Below, in pieces: positions 49,825 to 59,015 of a stretch of DNA of 64,000 nucleotides. The stretch's first letter is position 1. Every line of letters begins with the position of its first letter. The notes below the pieces were generated by a model, which was not told the origin of the DNA, made no database searches, and was given only the letters and a program-made list of their open reading frames with translations. A program made the translations under genes and the position numbers. Origin of the DNA: Rhodocyclaceae bacterium (GTDB lineage: Bacteria; Pseudomonadota; Gammaproteobacteria; Burkholderiales; Rhodocyclaceae); the NCBI GenBank assembly GCA_008080565.1, contig VIKE01000002.1, forward strand, positions 1 to 64,000, written 5' to 3'.

Positions 49825-51135
49825 TTACTGCAACTCCTCCAGACGAATGCGCTTGACCTTGCCCTTCTGGGCAGACAGCGCTTCGATCTTGGCAATTGCG
49901 GCATCGGCAGCGCTTTCCTTGCAAACATGAGTCAGGATGATGATGTCGGTCTCGCCTTCACCCTCTTCCGGTTCGCGCTGCAGCATGGCATCGATGGAGA
50001 TGCCCTGATCGGCCAGAATGCGCGTGACGTCAGCCAGCACGCCCGGCTTGTCTTCGACACGCAGACGCAGGTAATAACCGGTCTCGATCTCGCTCATCGG
50101 CAGGATCGGCAGGTTGGACATGGCATTCGGCTGGAATGCCAGGTGCGGCACGCGGTGCGCGGCATCAGCCGTAGCCAGGCGGGTGACATCGACCAGATCG
50201 GCAATCACGGCTGAAGCGGTCGGCTCGGCGCCGGCACCCTTGCCGTAGTACATCGTCGCGCCAACGGCATCGCCCTTGACCAGTACGGCATTCATCGCGC
50301 CTTCGACATTGGCAATCAGGCGCTTGGCCGGGATCAGGGTCGGATGGACACGCAGCTCAATGCCCTTGTCGCGACGCTTGGCAATGCCAAGCAGCTTGAT
50401 GCGGTAGCCGAGTTGCTCTGCATACTTGATATCGGAAGCTTCGAGCTTGGTGATGCCTTCCACATAAGCCTTGTCGAACTGCACCGGGATGCCGAAGGCG
50501 ATCGAGGCGATCAGCGTGGCCTTGTGAGCGGCATCGACACCTTCGATATCGAAAGTCGGATCAGCCTCGGCGTAACCGAGACGCTGGGCTTCCTTGAGCA
50601 CGTCGTCAAAAGACAGGCCCTTGTCGCGCATTTCGGAGAGGATGAAGTTGGTCGTACCGTTGATGATGCCGGCCGCCCATTCGATGCGGTTGGCGCTGAG
50701 GCCTTCGCGCAGCGCCTTGATGACCGGGATACCGCCGGCCACGGCTGCTTCGAAAGCAACCATGACGCCCTTGTCTTGCGCTGCGCTGAAAATTTCAGTG
50801 CCGTGCACGGCGAGCAGCGCCTTGTTGGCCGTAACAACATGCTTGCCATTGGCGATCGCCTGCATGACCACTTCCTTGGCCACGCCGTAGCCGCCGATCA
50901 GTTCGACAATGATGTCGATTTCCGGATCGTTTACCAGCGAGAAGGCATCGTCGGTGACACGGGCAGAGCCACCAGTGATTTGCTTTGCCAGTTCAACATT
51001 CTTGTCGGCCACGGCAGTAATCCGGATCGGACGGCCGGCACGGCGGGTAATTTCTTCCTCGTTGCGTTTGAGAACGGTCCAGGTGCCACCGCCGACGGTG
51101 CCGATGCCGATAAGGCCAACATTGATAGGTTTCAT
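49825..51135 (-). CDS. hom: Homoserine dehydrogenase
   Basis: Hom reduces aspartate semialdehyde to homoserine with NAD(P)H. The 436-residue protein has the NAD(P) motif NVGLIGIGTVGGGTW, the catalytic core with NGTTNFILSEM and EADPTFDIEGVDAAHKATL, LIPAKRLIANVEGAMNAVLV, and a C-terminal ACT domain (YYLRLRVEDKPGVLADVTRI), probably binding threonine for feedback. It lies ten bases downstream of alaA on the same strand, an operon typical of betaproteobacteria. Confidence 0.96.
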   Translation of the reverse strand: MKPINVGLIGIGTVGGGTWTVLKRNEEEITRRAGRPIRITAVADKNVELAKQITGGSARVTDDAFSLVNDPEIDIIVELIGGYGVAKEVVMQAIANGKHVVTANKALLAVHGTEIFSAAQDKGVMVAFEAAVAGGIPVIKALREGLSANRIEWAAGIINGTTNFILSEMRDKGLSFDDVLKEAQRLGYAEADPTFDIEGVDAAHKATLIASIAFGIPVQFDKAYVEGITKLEASDIKYAEQLGYRIKLLGIAKRRDKGIELRVHPTLIPAKRLIANVEGAMNAVLVKGDAVGATMYYGKGAGAEPTASAVIADLVDVTRLATADAAHRVPHLAFQPNAMSNLPILPMSEIETGYYLRLRVEDKPGVLADVTRILADQGISIDAMLQREPEEGEGETDIIILTHVCKESAADAAIAKIEALSAQKGKVKRIRLEELQ

Positions 51136-51144
51136 GTGCAGTCT

Positions 51145-52383
51145 TTACTTGGTTTGGTTGGTGTTGTGACGTTTGCGATAGTTTTCGAGGAAGCGAGCGA
51201 TACGCGCAATGGCCTCTCGCAAATCATCCTCATGCGGCAGAAATACAAGGCGGAAGTGATCCGGATGCGGCCAGTTGAAGCCCGTCCCCTGCACCAGCAA
51301 CACCTTTTCTTCCTGGAGCAGTTCAGAGATGAATTGCTGGTCGTTCTTGATGGGATAAATTACCGGATCAAGCTTTGGGAACATGTACAGCGCTGCCTTC
51401 GGCTTGACGCAGCTGACCCCGGGAATAGCAGTTATCAGTTCATGCGCAATGTCGCGCTGGCGACGCAGGCGACCGCCGTCCCTGACCAGGTCGTCAATGC
51501 TCTGATAGCCGCCCAGCGCGGTCTGAATGCCATGCTGGCCCGGTGCATTGGCGCACAAACGCATGGACGCCAGCATGTCGAGCCCTTCGATGTAATCCTT
51601 GGCGTGGCGCTTGTCGCCTGAAACCACCATCCAGCCAGCACGATATCCGCAGGAGCGATAGTTTTTCGACAGGCCATTGAAGGTGATCATCAGGACATCT
51701 TCGGCCAGCGAAGCGATCGAGGTGTGCTTTTCAGCGTCGTACAGCACCTTGTCATAAACCTCGTCGGCATAGATCGTCAGGTGATGCTGGCGGGCAATGT
51801 CGATGATTTCATGCAGCAGGTCGTCCGGGTAAAGCGCGCCAGTCGGGTTATTCGGGTTGATGATGACAATCGCCTTGGTATGGGCGTTGATCTTGCTGCG
51901 AATGTCGTCAAGGTCGGGCAACCAGCCCTTGCTCTCGTCGCACAGGTAATGCTTCGGCGTACCGCCGGAAAGGCTGATCGCTGCCGTCCATAGCGGATAA
52001 TCCGGCGCCGGGACCAGTACTTCATCACCTGCATCGAGCAAGGCATTCATGGCCATCACGATCAGCTCTGACACGCCGTTGCCGACGTAGATGTCATCCA
52101 GCGTCACGCCCTTGATGCCCTTCTGCTGGGTGTAGTGCATGATCGCCTTGCGCGCCGCGAAGATACCCTTGGAGTCTGTGTAGCCGGCCGCATTCGGCAG
52201 ATTGCGGATCATGTCCTGCTGGATTTCTTCAGGCGAATCAAAGCCGAACGCAGCCAGATTGCCGATATTCAGCTTGATGATCTTGTGGCCCTCTTCCTCC
52301 ATCTGCTTGGCTTTCTGCAGCACGGGGCCGCGAATGTCATAGCAGACGTTGGCGAGTTTGGCGGACTTCTTGACGTGTTTCAT
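51145..52383 (-). CDS. alaA: AlaA-like glutamate-pyruvate aminotransferase
   Basis: The 412-residue PLP enzyme is of fold type I: RGPVLQKAKQMEEEGHKIIK, NGVSELIVMAMNALL, VPAPDYPLWTAAISLSGGTP, IINPNNPTGALY, YADEVYDKVLYD, and the PLP Lys in NGLSKNYRSCGYRAGW. AlaA transfers amino groups between glutamate and pyruvate in alanine synthesis. ATG 52383 fits the family start KHVKKSAKLANVCYDIRG. It is divergent from the Mth938-like gene. Confidence 0.93.
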   Translation of the reverse strand: MKHVKKSAKLANVCYDIRGPVLQKAKQMEEEGHKIIKLNIGNLAAFGFDSPEEIQQDMIRNLPNAAGYTDSKGIFAARKAIMHYTQQKGIKGVTLDDIYVGNGVSELIVMAMNALLDAGDEVLVPAPDYPLWTAAISLSGGTPKHYLCDESKGWLPDLDDIRSKINAHTKAIVIINPNNPTGALYPDDLLHEIIDIARQHHLTIYADEVYDKVLYDAEKHTSIASLAEDVLMITFNGLSKNYRSCGYRAGWMVVSGDKRHAKDYIEGLDMLASMRLCANAPGQHGIQTALGGYQSIDDLVRDGGRLRRQRDIAHELITAIPGVSCVKPKAALYMFPKLDPVIYPIKNDQQFISELLQEEKVLLVQGTGFNWPHPDHFRLVFLPHEDDLREAIARIARFLENYRKRHNTNQTK

Positions 52384-52491
52384 TGGAATCTTCCGACGTA
52401 ACGACTTATGGCCCACAAGGGCCAAAGGTATAATCCTACTTTATCGTATGGTGCACCGCAATTTTGGCGGACTTTTCGGAATGATCGCGCA

Positions 52492-52863
52492 GTGAAACTT
52501 CACATCTCGAATACCGCAGGACTCAACCTGTTTACCGCCTATGGCGATGACTATGCTGCGGTCAACCACGAAAAACATGAAAAAAACCTGATTCTGCTTC
52601 CCGAGTCGATGATTCCCGCCTGGACTTCAGCGACAGTGAACACCTTGAGCGAATCAGACATGAATATTCTGCTCGGACTGGATACCGAAATAGTCCTGCT
52701 TGGCACCGGCAAAAGGCTGCGCTTCCCGCCTAGCGCCCTGCTCAGGCCCTTTGCCCCGGCCGGAATCGGCATCGAAATCATGGATCTGAAAGCTGCCTGC
52801 CGAACCTACAACATCCTTGCCGCTGAAGGGCGCAAGGTTGCAGCAGCACTGCTCTTCGACTAA
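52492..52863 (+). CDS. Mth938/NDUFAF3-like domain protein
   Basis: The 123-residue protein from GTG 52492 begins KLHISNTAGLNLFTAYGDDY and carries LILLPESMIPAWTSATVNTL and EIVLLGTGKRLRFPPSALLR, then AGIGIEIMDLKAACRTYNIL, the Mth938-like signature. Relatives include the complex I assembly factor NDUFAF3. An upstream in-frame ATG 52408 exists, but the family starts at KLH. It is divergent from alaA. Confidence 0.85.
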   Translation: MKLHISNTAGLNLFTAYGDDYAAVNHEKHEKNLILLPESMIPAWTSATVNTLSESDMNILLGLDTEIVLLGTGKRLRFPPSALLRPFAPAGIGIEIMDLKAACRTYNILAAEGRKVAAALLFD

Positions 52864-52867
52864 TCGC

Positions 52868-53662
52868 TCAGTCCAGCTTTTTCAGGTATTCCTTGGTAAA
52901 CACCTTGTCCGGAAGGTCACGCAATTTCATGTCGCTATAGTCGAGAATCGACTTATCGCCGTTGCGTAACGCATCTTCCATCACCAGCCGCGTCGGACGA
53001 ATCCGCCCCGCCAACGTCTGGAAATTCTCGTAGCTGCATTTCTTCATAAGACGATTGGACAGCGAGTAGAACTCAGCCTTCAATGGCCAGCCCGATTTTT
53101 CATTGACCCAATAAACGACTCGCTGATAGGTAACGCTACGGTCAACGGCAATTAACTCAAGAATATGAAAAGAGTCGTTACCGATTTTTTCGGTGCCGAT
53201 GATTTTGGGATTATAGTCGCCAGAAAAATTGGCTCTCGCCAGATCACCATTTGCCACCTGCCCAGTCAGACGCTGCGCCAGCGAAATTCGAACCGGCTGC
53301 GATACCTCTGGCATGAATACCCAGAGATCACGCCCCTTCATCAGAATGATCTGGCCACGCTCCGAAGCCGGCTCCGTCACCATGACGACTGTGTTCTCGT
53401 TACCCTTTGAAAGCACGCGGTATTTGCGCATGTCGGCATCTTTGTCCGGGCGCAGGGAATTTATTACAATGTCAACCTGAAACCCATCAGCGGGAAAGCG
53501 AACCTTGTCCGCCTTTTCAACTATACTGCGGGCAATCGCATCATCGGTCGGCGCAACACTGCTTCCTTGCGCTGCAACGGTCAGTGACTGGAGCAAAAGA
53601 AAAATGCCGGACGTCAGAGCAACGCACCATCTGCCATTCCGAATGCACTTGTTATTTACCAT
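52868..53662 (-). CDS. LolA-like outer-membrane lipoprotein-sorting protein
   Basis: The 264-residue protein has a signal peptide (VALTSGIFLLLQSLTVAAQG) and then the LolA-like half-barrel pattern seen with MacB/Lol-type ABC systems: IVEKADKVRFPADGFQVDIV, GRDLWVFMPEVSQPVRISLA, and QRVVYWVNEKSGWPLKAEFY. Such proteins carry a hydrophobic cargo across the periplasm. ATG 53662 is preceded by AGGAG. It is divergent from the LolD-like ATPase gene with a 54-base gap, suggesting shared control. Cargo unknown. Confidence 0.8.
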   Translation of the reverse strand: MVNNKCIRNGRWCVALTSGIFLLLQSLTVAAQGSSVAPTDDAIARSIVEKADKVRFPADGFQVDIVINSLRPDKDADMRKYRVLSKGNENTVVMVTEPASERGQIILMKGRDLWVFMPEVSQPVRISLAQRLTGQVANGDLARANFSGDYNPKIIGTEKIGNDSFHILELIAVDRSVTYQRVVYWVNEKSGWPLKAEFYSLSNRLMKKCSYENFQTLAGRIRPTRLVMEDALRNGDKSILDYSDMKLRDLPDKVFTKEYLKKLD

Positions 53663-53716
53663 GAATACTCTCCTGCACGATCTTGATGGTCTAATTACTG
53701 ACGGCAGCAACCAACT

Positions 53717-54466
53717 ATGAGCGTTGTCCGCATCGAACACGTCTTCAAGGACTACCAGCTCGGCGAACAGACCGTCCACGCCTTGAATGATATTACATGG
53801 TCCATCGACGCCGGCGTCTTTCTCGCCATCTCCGGCCCCTCTGGCAGCGGCAAAACCACCTTGCTCAATCTGATCGGCTGCATTGACAAGCCGACTCACG
53901 GCAAGATTTTCATCAATGAAGAAGACGTGTCCGAAAAAACCGCTAACGAACTGGCCGACCTCCGTTCGCGATCAATTGGATTCATCTTTCAGACCTTCAA
54001 TCTGCTCCCGGTGCTCTCCGCGGCGGAAAATGTAGAGTACCCCCTGCTCCGCCGCACCGATATTTCTGCCGAAGAACGGAAGATGCGGGTTGATTACTTT
54101 CTGGATATCGTCGGCCTCAGCCAGTTTGCCAACCATCGCCCGAACCAGTTGAGTGGCGGACAACGTCAGCGTGTCGCCATTGCCCGCGCTCTGGCTATCA
54201 AACCCAGTATCGTCCTCGCCGACGAACCAACCGCCAACCTCGACAAGGCAACTGGCCGCGAAATTCTCAGCCTGATGAAGCAGATCAATCGTCACCTGAA
54301 AACCACCTTCATTTTTTCCACGCACGACCAAAAAGTCATTGATCGCGCTGACCGTTTGGTTCAAATGGAAGATGGTTGCATCACCGCCTTTGGCGTCCGC
54401 AACGAAAGTAACAAGACCTGGAACCTGGCCCGAGTCCGCAGCTTGCCCGAATCCGAAGACGAATAA
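53717..54466 (+). CDS. LolD/MacB-type ABC transporter ATP-binding protein
   Basis: The 249-residue ATPase has Walker A ISGPSGSGKTTLLNLIGC, signature NQLSGGQRQRVAIARALA, Walker B IVLADEPTANLDKATG and H-loop IFSTHDQKV. The subfamily (MacB/LolD/FtsE) pairs with FtsX-type permeases, and two such permeases lie 7 kb downstream on the same strand. It extracts or pushes substrate from the inner membrane by a mechanotransmission mechanism. The DUF1302-like gene follows 30 bases later. Confidence 0.92.
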   Translation: MSVVRIEHVFKDYQLGEQTVHALNDITWSIDAGVFLAISGPSGSGKTTLLNLIGCIDKPTHGKIFINEEDVSEKTANELADLRSRSIGFIFQTFNLLPVLSAAENVEYPLLRRTDISAEERKMRVDYFLDIVGLSQFANHRPNQLSGGQRQRVAIARALAIKPSIVLADEPTANLDKATGREILSLMKQINRHLKTTFIFSTHDQKVIDRADRLVQMEDGCITAFGVRNESNKTWNLARVRSLPESEDE

Positions 54467-54496
54467 CCGGCCCACTGAAATCAACAGGAATATCCC

Positions 54497-55837
54497 GTGA
54501 CCGAACCAAAAACCGCCCACTGTCTAACCATCATCGCTGCCTGCACTCTTGCCATTGGCGCCAACGCTGCAGACGACGACCTGTTTGGCCGCGACGCACT
54601 CTTTGGCGACGATCTTCCCAAGCTCTCTTCACCCTCCCGTGAGGCCGGCTCCGGCATCAAGGGCTTTATCCAATTCGAAGCTGCCCGTACGACAGCCACT
54701 CCGGAACATTGGTCCAAGCTACGCACCCGTGCCGAACTGGGCAGCGCCGGCAAGCTTGGCGAAGGGACAAAATGGAAAATGGGAGCCCGCTTCGACTACG
54801 ACGCAGCCTACAGTATCAACGACTACTACCCTGCCGACGTCGAAAAGAATCAGCGCTACAACCTTGAGCTGCGAGAAAACTATCTAGACGTCAGCGCCGG
54901 CAACTGGGACTTCCGATTCGGCAAACAGAACGTTGTCTGGGGCGAAATGGTCGGCCTGTTTTTCGCCGATGTCGTATCCGCCCGAGACCTTCGAGAATTC
55001 GTCCTTCCAGAATTCGACCAAATGCGCATTCCGCAATGGGCTGCCCGCGCCGAATATTTCGCCAATGACTTTCATGCCGAATTGCTGTGGATTCCGGTGG
55101 CCAGCTACGACAACATCGGCAAACCCGGATCTGAGTTTTATCCGATGCCAGCCGCCGCCAACGTCCGCTACCTCGCCGAAACGAGACCGGAGCGTGACAC
55201 CGACAACATGAACTACGGTCTACGTCTCTCAACCCTGAAATATGGCTGGGACGTATCAGGTTTTTATTACCACAGCACAGATATCAGTCCGACCTTCTAC
55301 CGCCAATTCGATGGTCCGACAGTCGTCTATCAAGCTCACCACGACCGCATTCATCAATACGGTGGCACGCTATCCAAGGACTTTGGAGATGTAGTCTTGA
55401 AGGCCGAAGGTGTGTACACGACCGGCCGTAGCTTCAGCGTACAGGACCTTGCCGACAGTGATGGTGTCGTCCGGCAAAACACCTTCGACTGGGCCGCTGG
55501 GCTAGATTTCACCCTTCCTGCTGAAAGTCGTTTCAACGTCCAATTATTCCAGCGTCGATATTCCAACTACAACGCAACCCAGATTCCGCATAAAGAAGAA
55601 AATGGCTACAGCCTGTTGCTCAACACCAAGTTCATCAATAACTGGGAAGCCCAGGCCATCTTCATTTCCAGCCTGAACCGGAGCGACTGGCTATTGCGAC
55701 CACGCTTAGCCTGGAATTTCGAGCGCAATTGGCGATTACTGATTGGCGCAGATATCTTTAAAGGCCCTCCTACTGGCTTGTTCGGTAGATACGACCAACA
55801 GGATCGCGTCTATTCCGAAATTCGCTACAGTTTTTAA
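54497..55837 (+). CDS. DUF1302-like outer-membrane beta-barrel protein
   Basis: The 446-residue protein has a signal peptide (LTIIAACTLAIGANAADDDL) and a barrel-like sequence with alternating residues and a terminal Phe (SEIRYSF), a sign of outer-membrane insertion. Phrases such as YYPADVEKNQRYNLELRENY, DFRFGKQNVVWGEMVGLFFA and WELLRPRLAWNFE-like strands resemble the DUF1302 family, often paired with Lol-like transporters. The start is GTG 54497 with CAGGAAT upstream. It may be the outer-membrane exit or anchor for the transport system. Confidence 0.78.
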   Translation: MTEPKTAHCLTIIAACTLAIGANAADDDLFGRDALFGDDLPKLSSPSREAGSGIKGFIQFEAARTTATPEHWSKLRTRAELGSAGKLGEGTKWKMGARFDYDAAYSINDYYPADVEKNQRYNLELRENYLDVSAGNWDFRFGKQNVVWGEMVGLFFADVVSARDLREFVLPEFDQMRIPQWAARAEYFANDFHAELLWIPVASYDNIGKPGSEFYPMPAAANVRYLAETRPERDTDNMNYGLRLSTLKYGWDVSGFYYHSTDISPTFYRQFDGPTVVYQAHHDRIHQYGGTLSKDFGDVVLKAEGVYTTGRSFSVQDLADSDGVVRQNTFDWAAGLDFTLPAESRFNVQLFQRRYSNYNATQIPHKEENGYSLLLNTKFINNWEAQAIFISSLNRSDWLLRPRLAWNFERNWRLLIGADIFKGPPTGLFGRYDQQDRVYSEIRYSF

Positions 55838-55901
55838 GTCCCTGTTTAATCAACGCAGAGCAAGACGCTACGCCCCGTAGCAACAGGACAAGGAAAGCCC
55901 A

Positions 55902-57122
55902 TTGAAAAAGCTAAAAGTGCTTTTCTTTGCTGAAGGTGCCACCCTTGCTCACGTTGCACGGCCGCTAACGCTGGCCAAAGAATTGGACGCACAACAATTC
56001 GACGTCGTTCTTTGTCGTCCTGCCGAATATGCGAAATTAACTTCGGGGCTTCCATTTCCTGTACTGGACCTGGAATGCCAAGATGGGGACACTTTCGCGC
56101 ACAAACTCGAGCATGGCTCACCGCTTTATGACTTCCCAACTTTATGCCGCTATGTCGACGCAGACTTGGCGCTGATTGATCAGGAAAAACCAGATGTCGT
56201 GGTTGGAGACTTTCGACTTTCGCTGTCAGTTAGTGCCCGTTTACGCTCCATACCGTATATCGCCATTTGCGATGCTTACTGGAGCCCGGAACGTCAGCTC
56301 AGCACGCCGTTGCCTGTATTCGGCTTTACCCGCTACTCACCAATCCCGCTAATTGAATTCCTGTTTCATCGCATCGCCCCATTGGCATTCCGTCTGCACG
56401 CCTTGCCGCTCGAACGTCTCCGGTCAAAATTTAATCTCCCGTCTCTTGGGTACGATCTGCGGCGCTGCTATACCGATGCTGATCAGCGATTATTTGCCAA
56501 CTTCCCCGCTCTTTTCCCTGATGTATCCGCGCACAAGGGCGCCGAATTCATTGGTCCGATCGCATGGTCACCCGATTTCGATGGGGAAATGGATTTCCTG
56601 TCCGGCACGGGGCCTCTAGCGTATGTCACCATGGGTAGTTCCGGTAATCCACAAGTTATTGAAGACATCGCTCCCATCCTAGAGGGTATCGGAAGCAGAG
56701 TCTTGATAGCGACCGCTGGTAAGCCATTGTTCCTGAAGGACCCAAAACCCACCACGCAAATTTTCAACTATCTACCAGGATCAGTTGTTTGCCGGCATGC
56801 CACTCTGGTCATCTGCAACGGGGGCAGCCCAACCACCAATCAGGCATTAACAAATGGAATACCTGTTTTGGGAATCGCCCGAAACATGGATCAATTTCTC
56901 AACATGGAAACTATTGTCAATTTCGGAGCAGGACTGTTGGTACGAGCCGACCGTGCTACGCCAACCCGGCTACGGCAGGCCATCGAAAAGCTCATGGGCG
57001 ATCCAAAATTCACGCTCCGTGCAAAAAATTTGGCCGACAATCAATACGGGGAACACGTCTCGTTGACGTTGGCTAAACACATCAAGGCTCTGTGCGTACG
57101 TAGCCTTAGCCAATTGCAATGA
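55902..57122 (+). CDS. UGT/MGT-like glycosyltransferase (GT-B)
   Basis: The 406-residue protein is GT-B: an N-terminal KVLFFAEGATLAHVARPLTL and VVVGDFRLSLSVSARLRSIP, and a C-terminal donor-site region with PLAYVTMGSSGNPQVIEDI, then IFNYLPGSVVCRHATLVICN and GGSPTTNQALTNGIPVLGIA. These match UDP-glycosyltransferases of macrolide, sterol or lipid type. The likely start is TTG 55902 with AAGGA upstream. It lies after the barrel gene and before a hexapeptide acyltransferase, so it probably glycosylates a lipid-like acceptor. Confidence 0.87.
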   Translation: MKKLKVLFFAEGATLAHVARPLTLAKELDAQQFDVVLCRPAEYAKLTSGLPFPVLDLECQDGDTFAHKLEHGSPLYDFPTLCRYVDADLALIDQEKPDVVVGDFRLSLSVSARLRSIPYIAICDAYWSPERQLSTPLPVFGFTRYSPIPLIEFLFHRIAPLAFRLHALPLERLRSKFNLPSLGYDLRRCYTDADQRLFANFPALFPDVSAHKGAEFIGPIAWSPDFDGEMDFLSGTGPLAYVTMGSSGNPQVIEDIAPILEGIGSRVLIATAGKPLFLKDPKPTTQIFNYLPGSVVCRHATLVICNGGSPTTNQALTNGIPVLGIARNMDQFLNMETIVNFGAGLLVRADRATPTRLRQAIEKLMGDPKFTLRAKNLADNQYGEHVSLTLAKHIKALCVRSLSQLQ

Positions 57123-57158
57123 ATTTTCAAACATCCGTGTAATCTCAAGGATCATCAG

Positions 57159-57866
57159 ATGAGACGAATAAACAGTTTGCAGATAGCGGCATTTGCACTG
57201 CTACTGACGCTAGCGGTAAGCATCGGGATAAGCGCCGCCGTGCTATTGGCGACACTTATTCCGTTGGGGGGCTATCACGAGATAGCCGTGGTATTTTTAT
57301 CTGCGCTTCTGATCTATGCCTTCGCTCTGTTTTTTTTCAGGGCTTTTCTGTTGCTCTTCCCTCTGCGCAGTGGAGATATCCCGGAAGGATCTCAACAAGA
57401 GTTTGTCTACCATGTTTATCTCTTGTTCTATCTGATTCTTTTCTACCCTATTCTGCGCAGTGGCTTCGTTCCCGTGCCGATCATGCGATTGGTGTACTTG
57501 GGCTTGGGCGCAAAACTTGGAGATAACACCTATAGTTCAGGCATTATTCTCGATGCGCAGTTTGTCGAAATTGGCAGCAACAGCATTGTTGGCCAATATG
57601 CATTACTTGTTCCACACGTGATCGAGGGAAGTAAGCTAGCGCACTACCCAATTAAAATGGGGAACAACGTAACCATAGGAGCTGGCGCAACAGTACTTTC
57701 CGGCGTGACGATCGGCGATGGTGCGATCGTTTCCACTGGGGCTGTAGTAACAAAAGGTACTCAAATCGGGCCAGGTGAAATATGGGGTGGAATTCCGGCC
57801 AAATTAATCGGAACAAGGGTTACAACCGATCAGCAGCCTCCTGAGGATGCTGAAGAATCTGTTTAA
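57159..57866 (+). CDS. Membrane-anchored hexapeptide acyltransferase
   Basis: The 235-residue protein has two or three N-terminal membrane helices (LQIAAFALLLTLAVSIGISA, EIAVVFLSALLIYAFALFFF, HVYLLFYLILFYPI) and then a left-handed beta-helix domain with hexapeptide repeats (VEIGSNSIVGQYALLV, IKMGNNVTIGAGATVLSGVT, IGDGAIVSTGAVVTKGTQIG), ending GEIWGGIPAKLIG. Such domains transfer acetyl or acyl groups to sugars. It is 36 bases after the glycosyltransferase, so the pair likely acts in order. Confidence 0.87.
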   Translation: MRRINSLQIAAFALLLTLAVSIGISAAVLLATLIPLGGYHEIAVVFLSALLIYAFALFFFRAFLLLFPLRSGDIPEGSQQEFVYHVYLLFYLILFYPILRSGFVPVPIMRLVYLGLGAKLGDNTYSSGIILDAQFVEIGSNSIVGQYALLVPHVIEGSKLAHYPIKMGNNVTIGAGATVLSGVTIGDGAIVSTGAVVTKGTQIGPGEIWGGIPAKLIGTRVTTDQQPPEDAEESV

Positions 57867-57998
57867 GCTCCATTTGCGGCACTGAAATGCTCCTAGAAGG
57901 AAATACTGTCGGAATATTTTACACAGGTCATTTTTGATTGCTTTTCTGAGGCAACAAAAACGCCGTTAACAACTGATTAATAAGGGTTTTAATCATGT

Positions 57999-58014
57999 TG
58001 GCACGCATATCGCT
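57999..58014 (+). promoter_or_regulatory. Sigma-54 (-24/-12) promoter of the PEP-CTERM gene
   Basis: TGGCACGCATATCGCT matches the sigma-54 consensus TGGCAC-N5-TTGCA: the -24 GG and -12 GC are 12 bases apart. The start codon lies about 60 bases downstream. PEP-CTERM genes are known to be under sigma-54 and the PrsK/PrsR pair. The rest of the 57867-58074 gap holds AT-rich sequence where an activator may bind. Confidence 0.72.
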
Positions 58015-58074
58015 TTAGATCACTGCGTAAGTTCAAACAATGTAATTTCCATCCAGACAGACCGGAGAATTCTC

Positions 58075-58848
58075 ATGAAAAAAACTCTTATTGCGGCAGC
58101 CGTAGTCGCGATGTCCTTTAGTTCCGCTGCCAACGCAGCATTGGTTAACACCATTGACCTGTTTACGACCGCACAAGCCCCCCTTACTGACACTACTCCT
58201 GGCGGCGCTTACATCATGTCGCAAGTTGGCGCTGTCGGCGATACCAGCATTCTCGGTGGTTACCGTGACCTCGGTGTAAATCTGTTGACCAACGGCGGTG
58301 TTGGAACCCGTGACGCAAACATTTCCGTTTCCAGTGGTTTCCTTGACTTCAGCGTCGATACACTAGCCACTGGTACAGGCCTCGTTCGCTGGGACGGCGT
58401 AAATAGCGCCGCCGCAATTGACCCGACCGGTCTGGGCGGCATATTCCTTGCCGATGCAGCCACCTCCGCCTTTGCCCTTGATGTCATTTTCTCCGATGGT
58501 GGTTTCCGTTTTGACTTGGAAGCTTACACATCGGCCAACCAGTGGTCGAAAATTCAGTTGATTTCCAATGCGCACGTAGTGCCGGAAACCACGTATATCT
58601 CGCTGGCGGCTTTCGGCCTCTGCGGCTTCAACAACGGCGTTGTAATCGTTACCTGCGGCGCAGGTGGTGCGGTTGATTTCGCAAGCCTCGGCGCTTTGCA
58701 AGCTGTTATCGACCCTCTCGGCGGCAGCACCGCCATTGACTTGACCTTGGGCCAAGTGGTTGTTGTGCCGGAACCCGCCTCTCTGGCGCTTGTTGGTTTG
58801 GGCCTGCTTGGCGTTGGTGCACTCCGCCGCCGCCGTTCTGCCAAGTAA
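58075..58848 (+). CDS. PEP-CTERM sorting-domain protein
   Basis: The 257-residue protein has a signal peptide (TLIAAAVVAMSFSSAANAAL), a Gly/Ser/Thr/Asn-rich secreted body, and the PEP-CTERM tail: VVPEPASLALVGLGLLGVGA followed by a basic RRRRSAK. The VPEP motif, hydrophobic helix and Arg cluster are the exosortase sorting signal; the protein is cleaved and likely surface-linked or released. It sits behind a sigma-54 promoter and is followed by two hairpins, so it is likely a monocistronic, strongly made protein. The body has no known domain. Confidence 0.92.
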   Translation: MKKTLIAAAVVAMSFSSAANAALVNTIDLFTTAQAPLTDTTPGGAYIMSQVGAVGDTSILGGYRDLGVNLLTNGGVGTRDANISVSSGFLDFSVDTLATGTGLVRWDGVNSAAAIDPTGLGGIFLADAATSAFALDVIFSDGGFRFDLEAYTSANQWSKIQLISNAHVVPETTYISLAAFGLCGFNNGVVIVTCGAGGAVDFASLGALQAVIDPLGGSTAIDLTLGQVVVVPEPASLALVGLGLLGVGALRRRRSAK

Positions 58849-58868
58849 TAAATACTCGACGTAAAAAT

Positions 58869-58890
58869 GAAGCCGCCTTCCGGCGGCTTC
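58869..58890 (+). terminator. Hairpin after the PEP-CTERM gene
   Basis: Perfect arms GAAGCCGCC/GGCGGCTTC around TTCC lie 20 bases after the stop. A T-run is lacking, so it may stabilise the mRNA 3' end rather than terminate. Confidence 0.6.
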
Positions 58891-58903
58891 AGACGGATAC
58901 CAG

Positions 58904-58934
58904 AGCCCCCAAGTAATTGGGGGCTTTGTTTTTA
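58904..58934 (+). terminator. Intrinsic terminator of the PEP-CTERM gene
   Basis: Arms AGCCCCCAA/TTGGGGGCT (58904-58925) around GTAA are followed by TTGTTTTTA. It is a strong rho-independent terminator. Confidence 0.85.
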
Positions 58935-59015
58935 GTATCCTCGCAAGCCAGCCAAACCAGATCGAACAAGAGGCTGTGACCTTGGAAGAACCTTGATATT
59001 CGCTAAGATTGCGGT

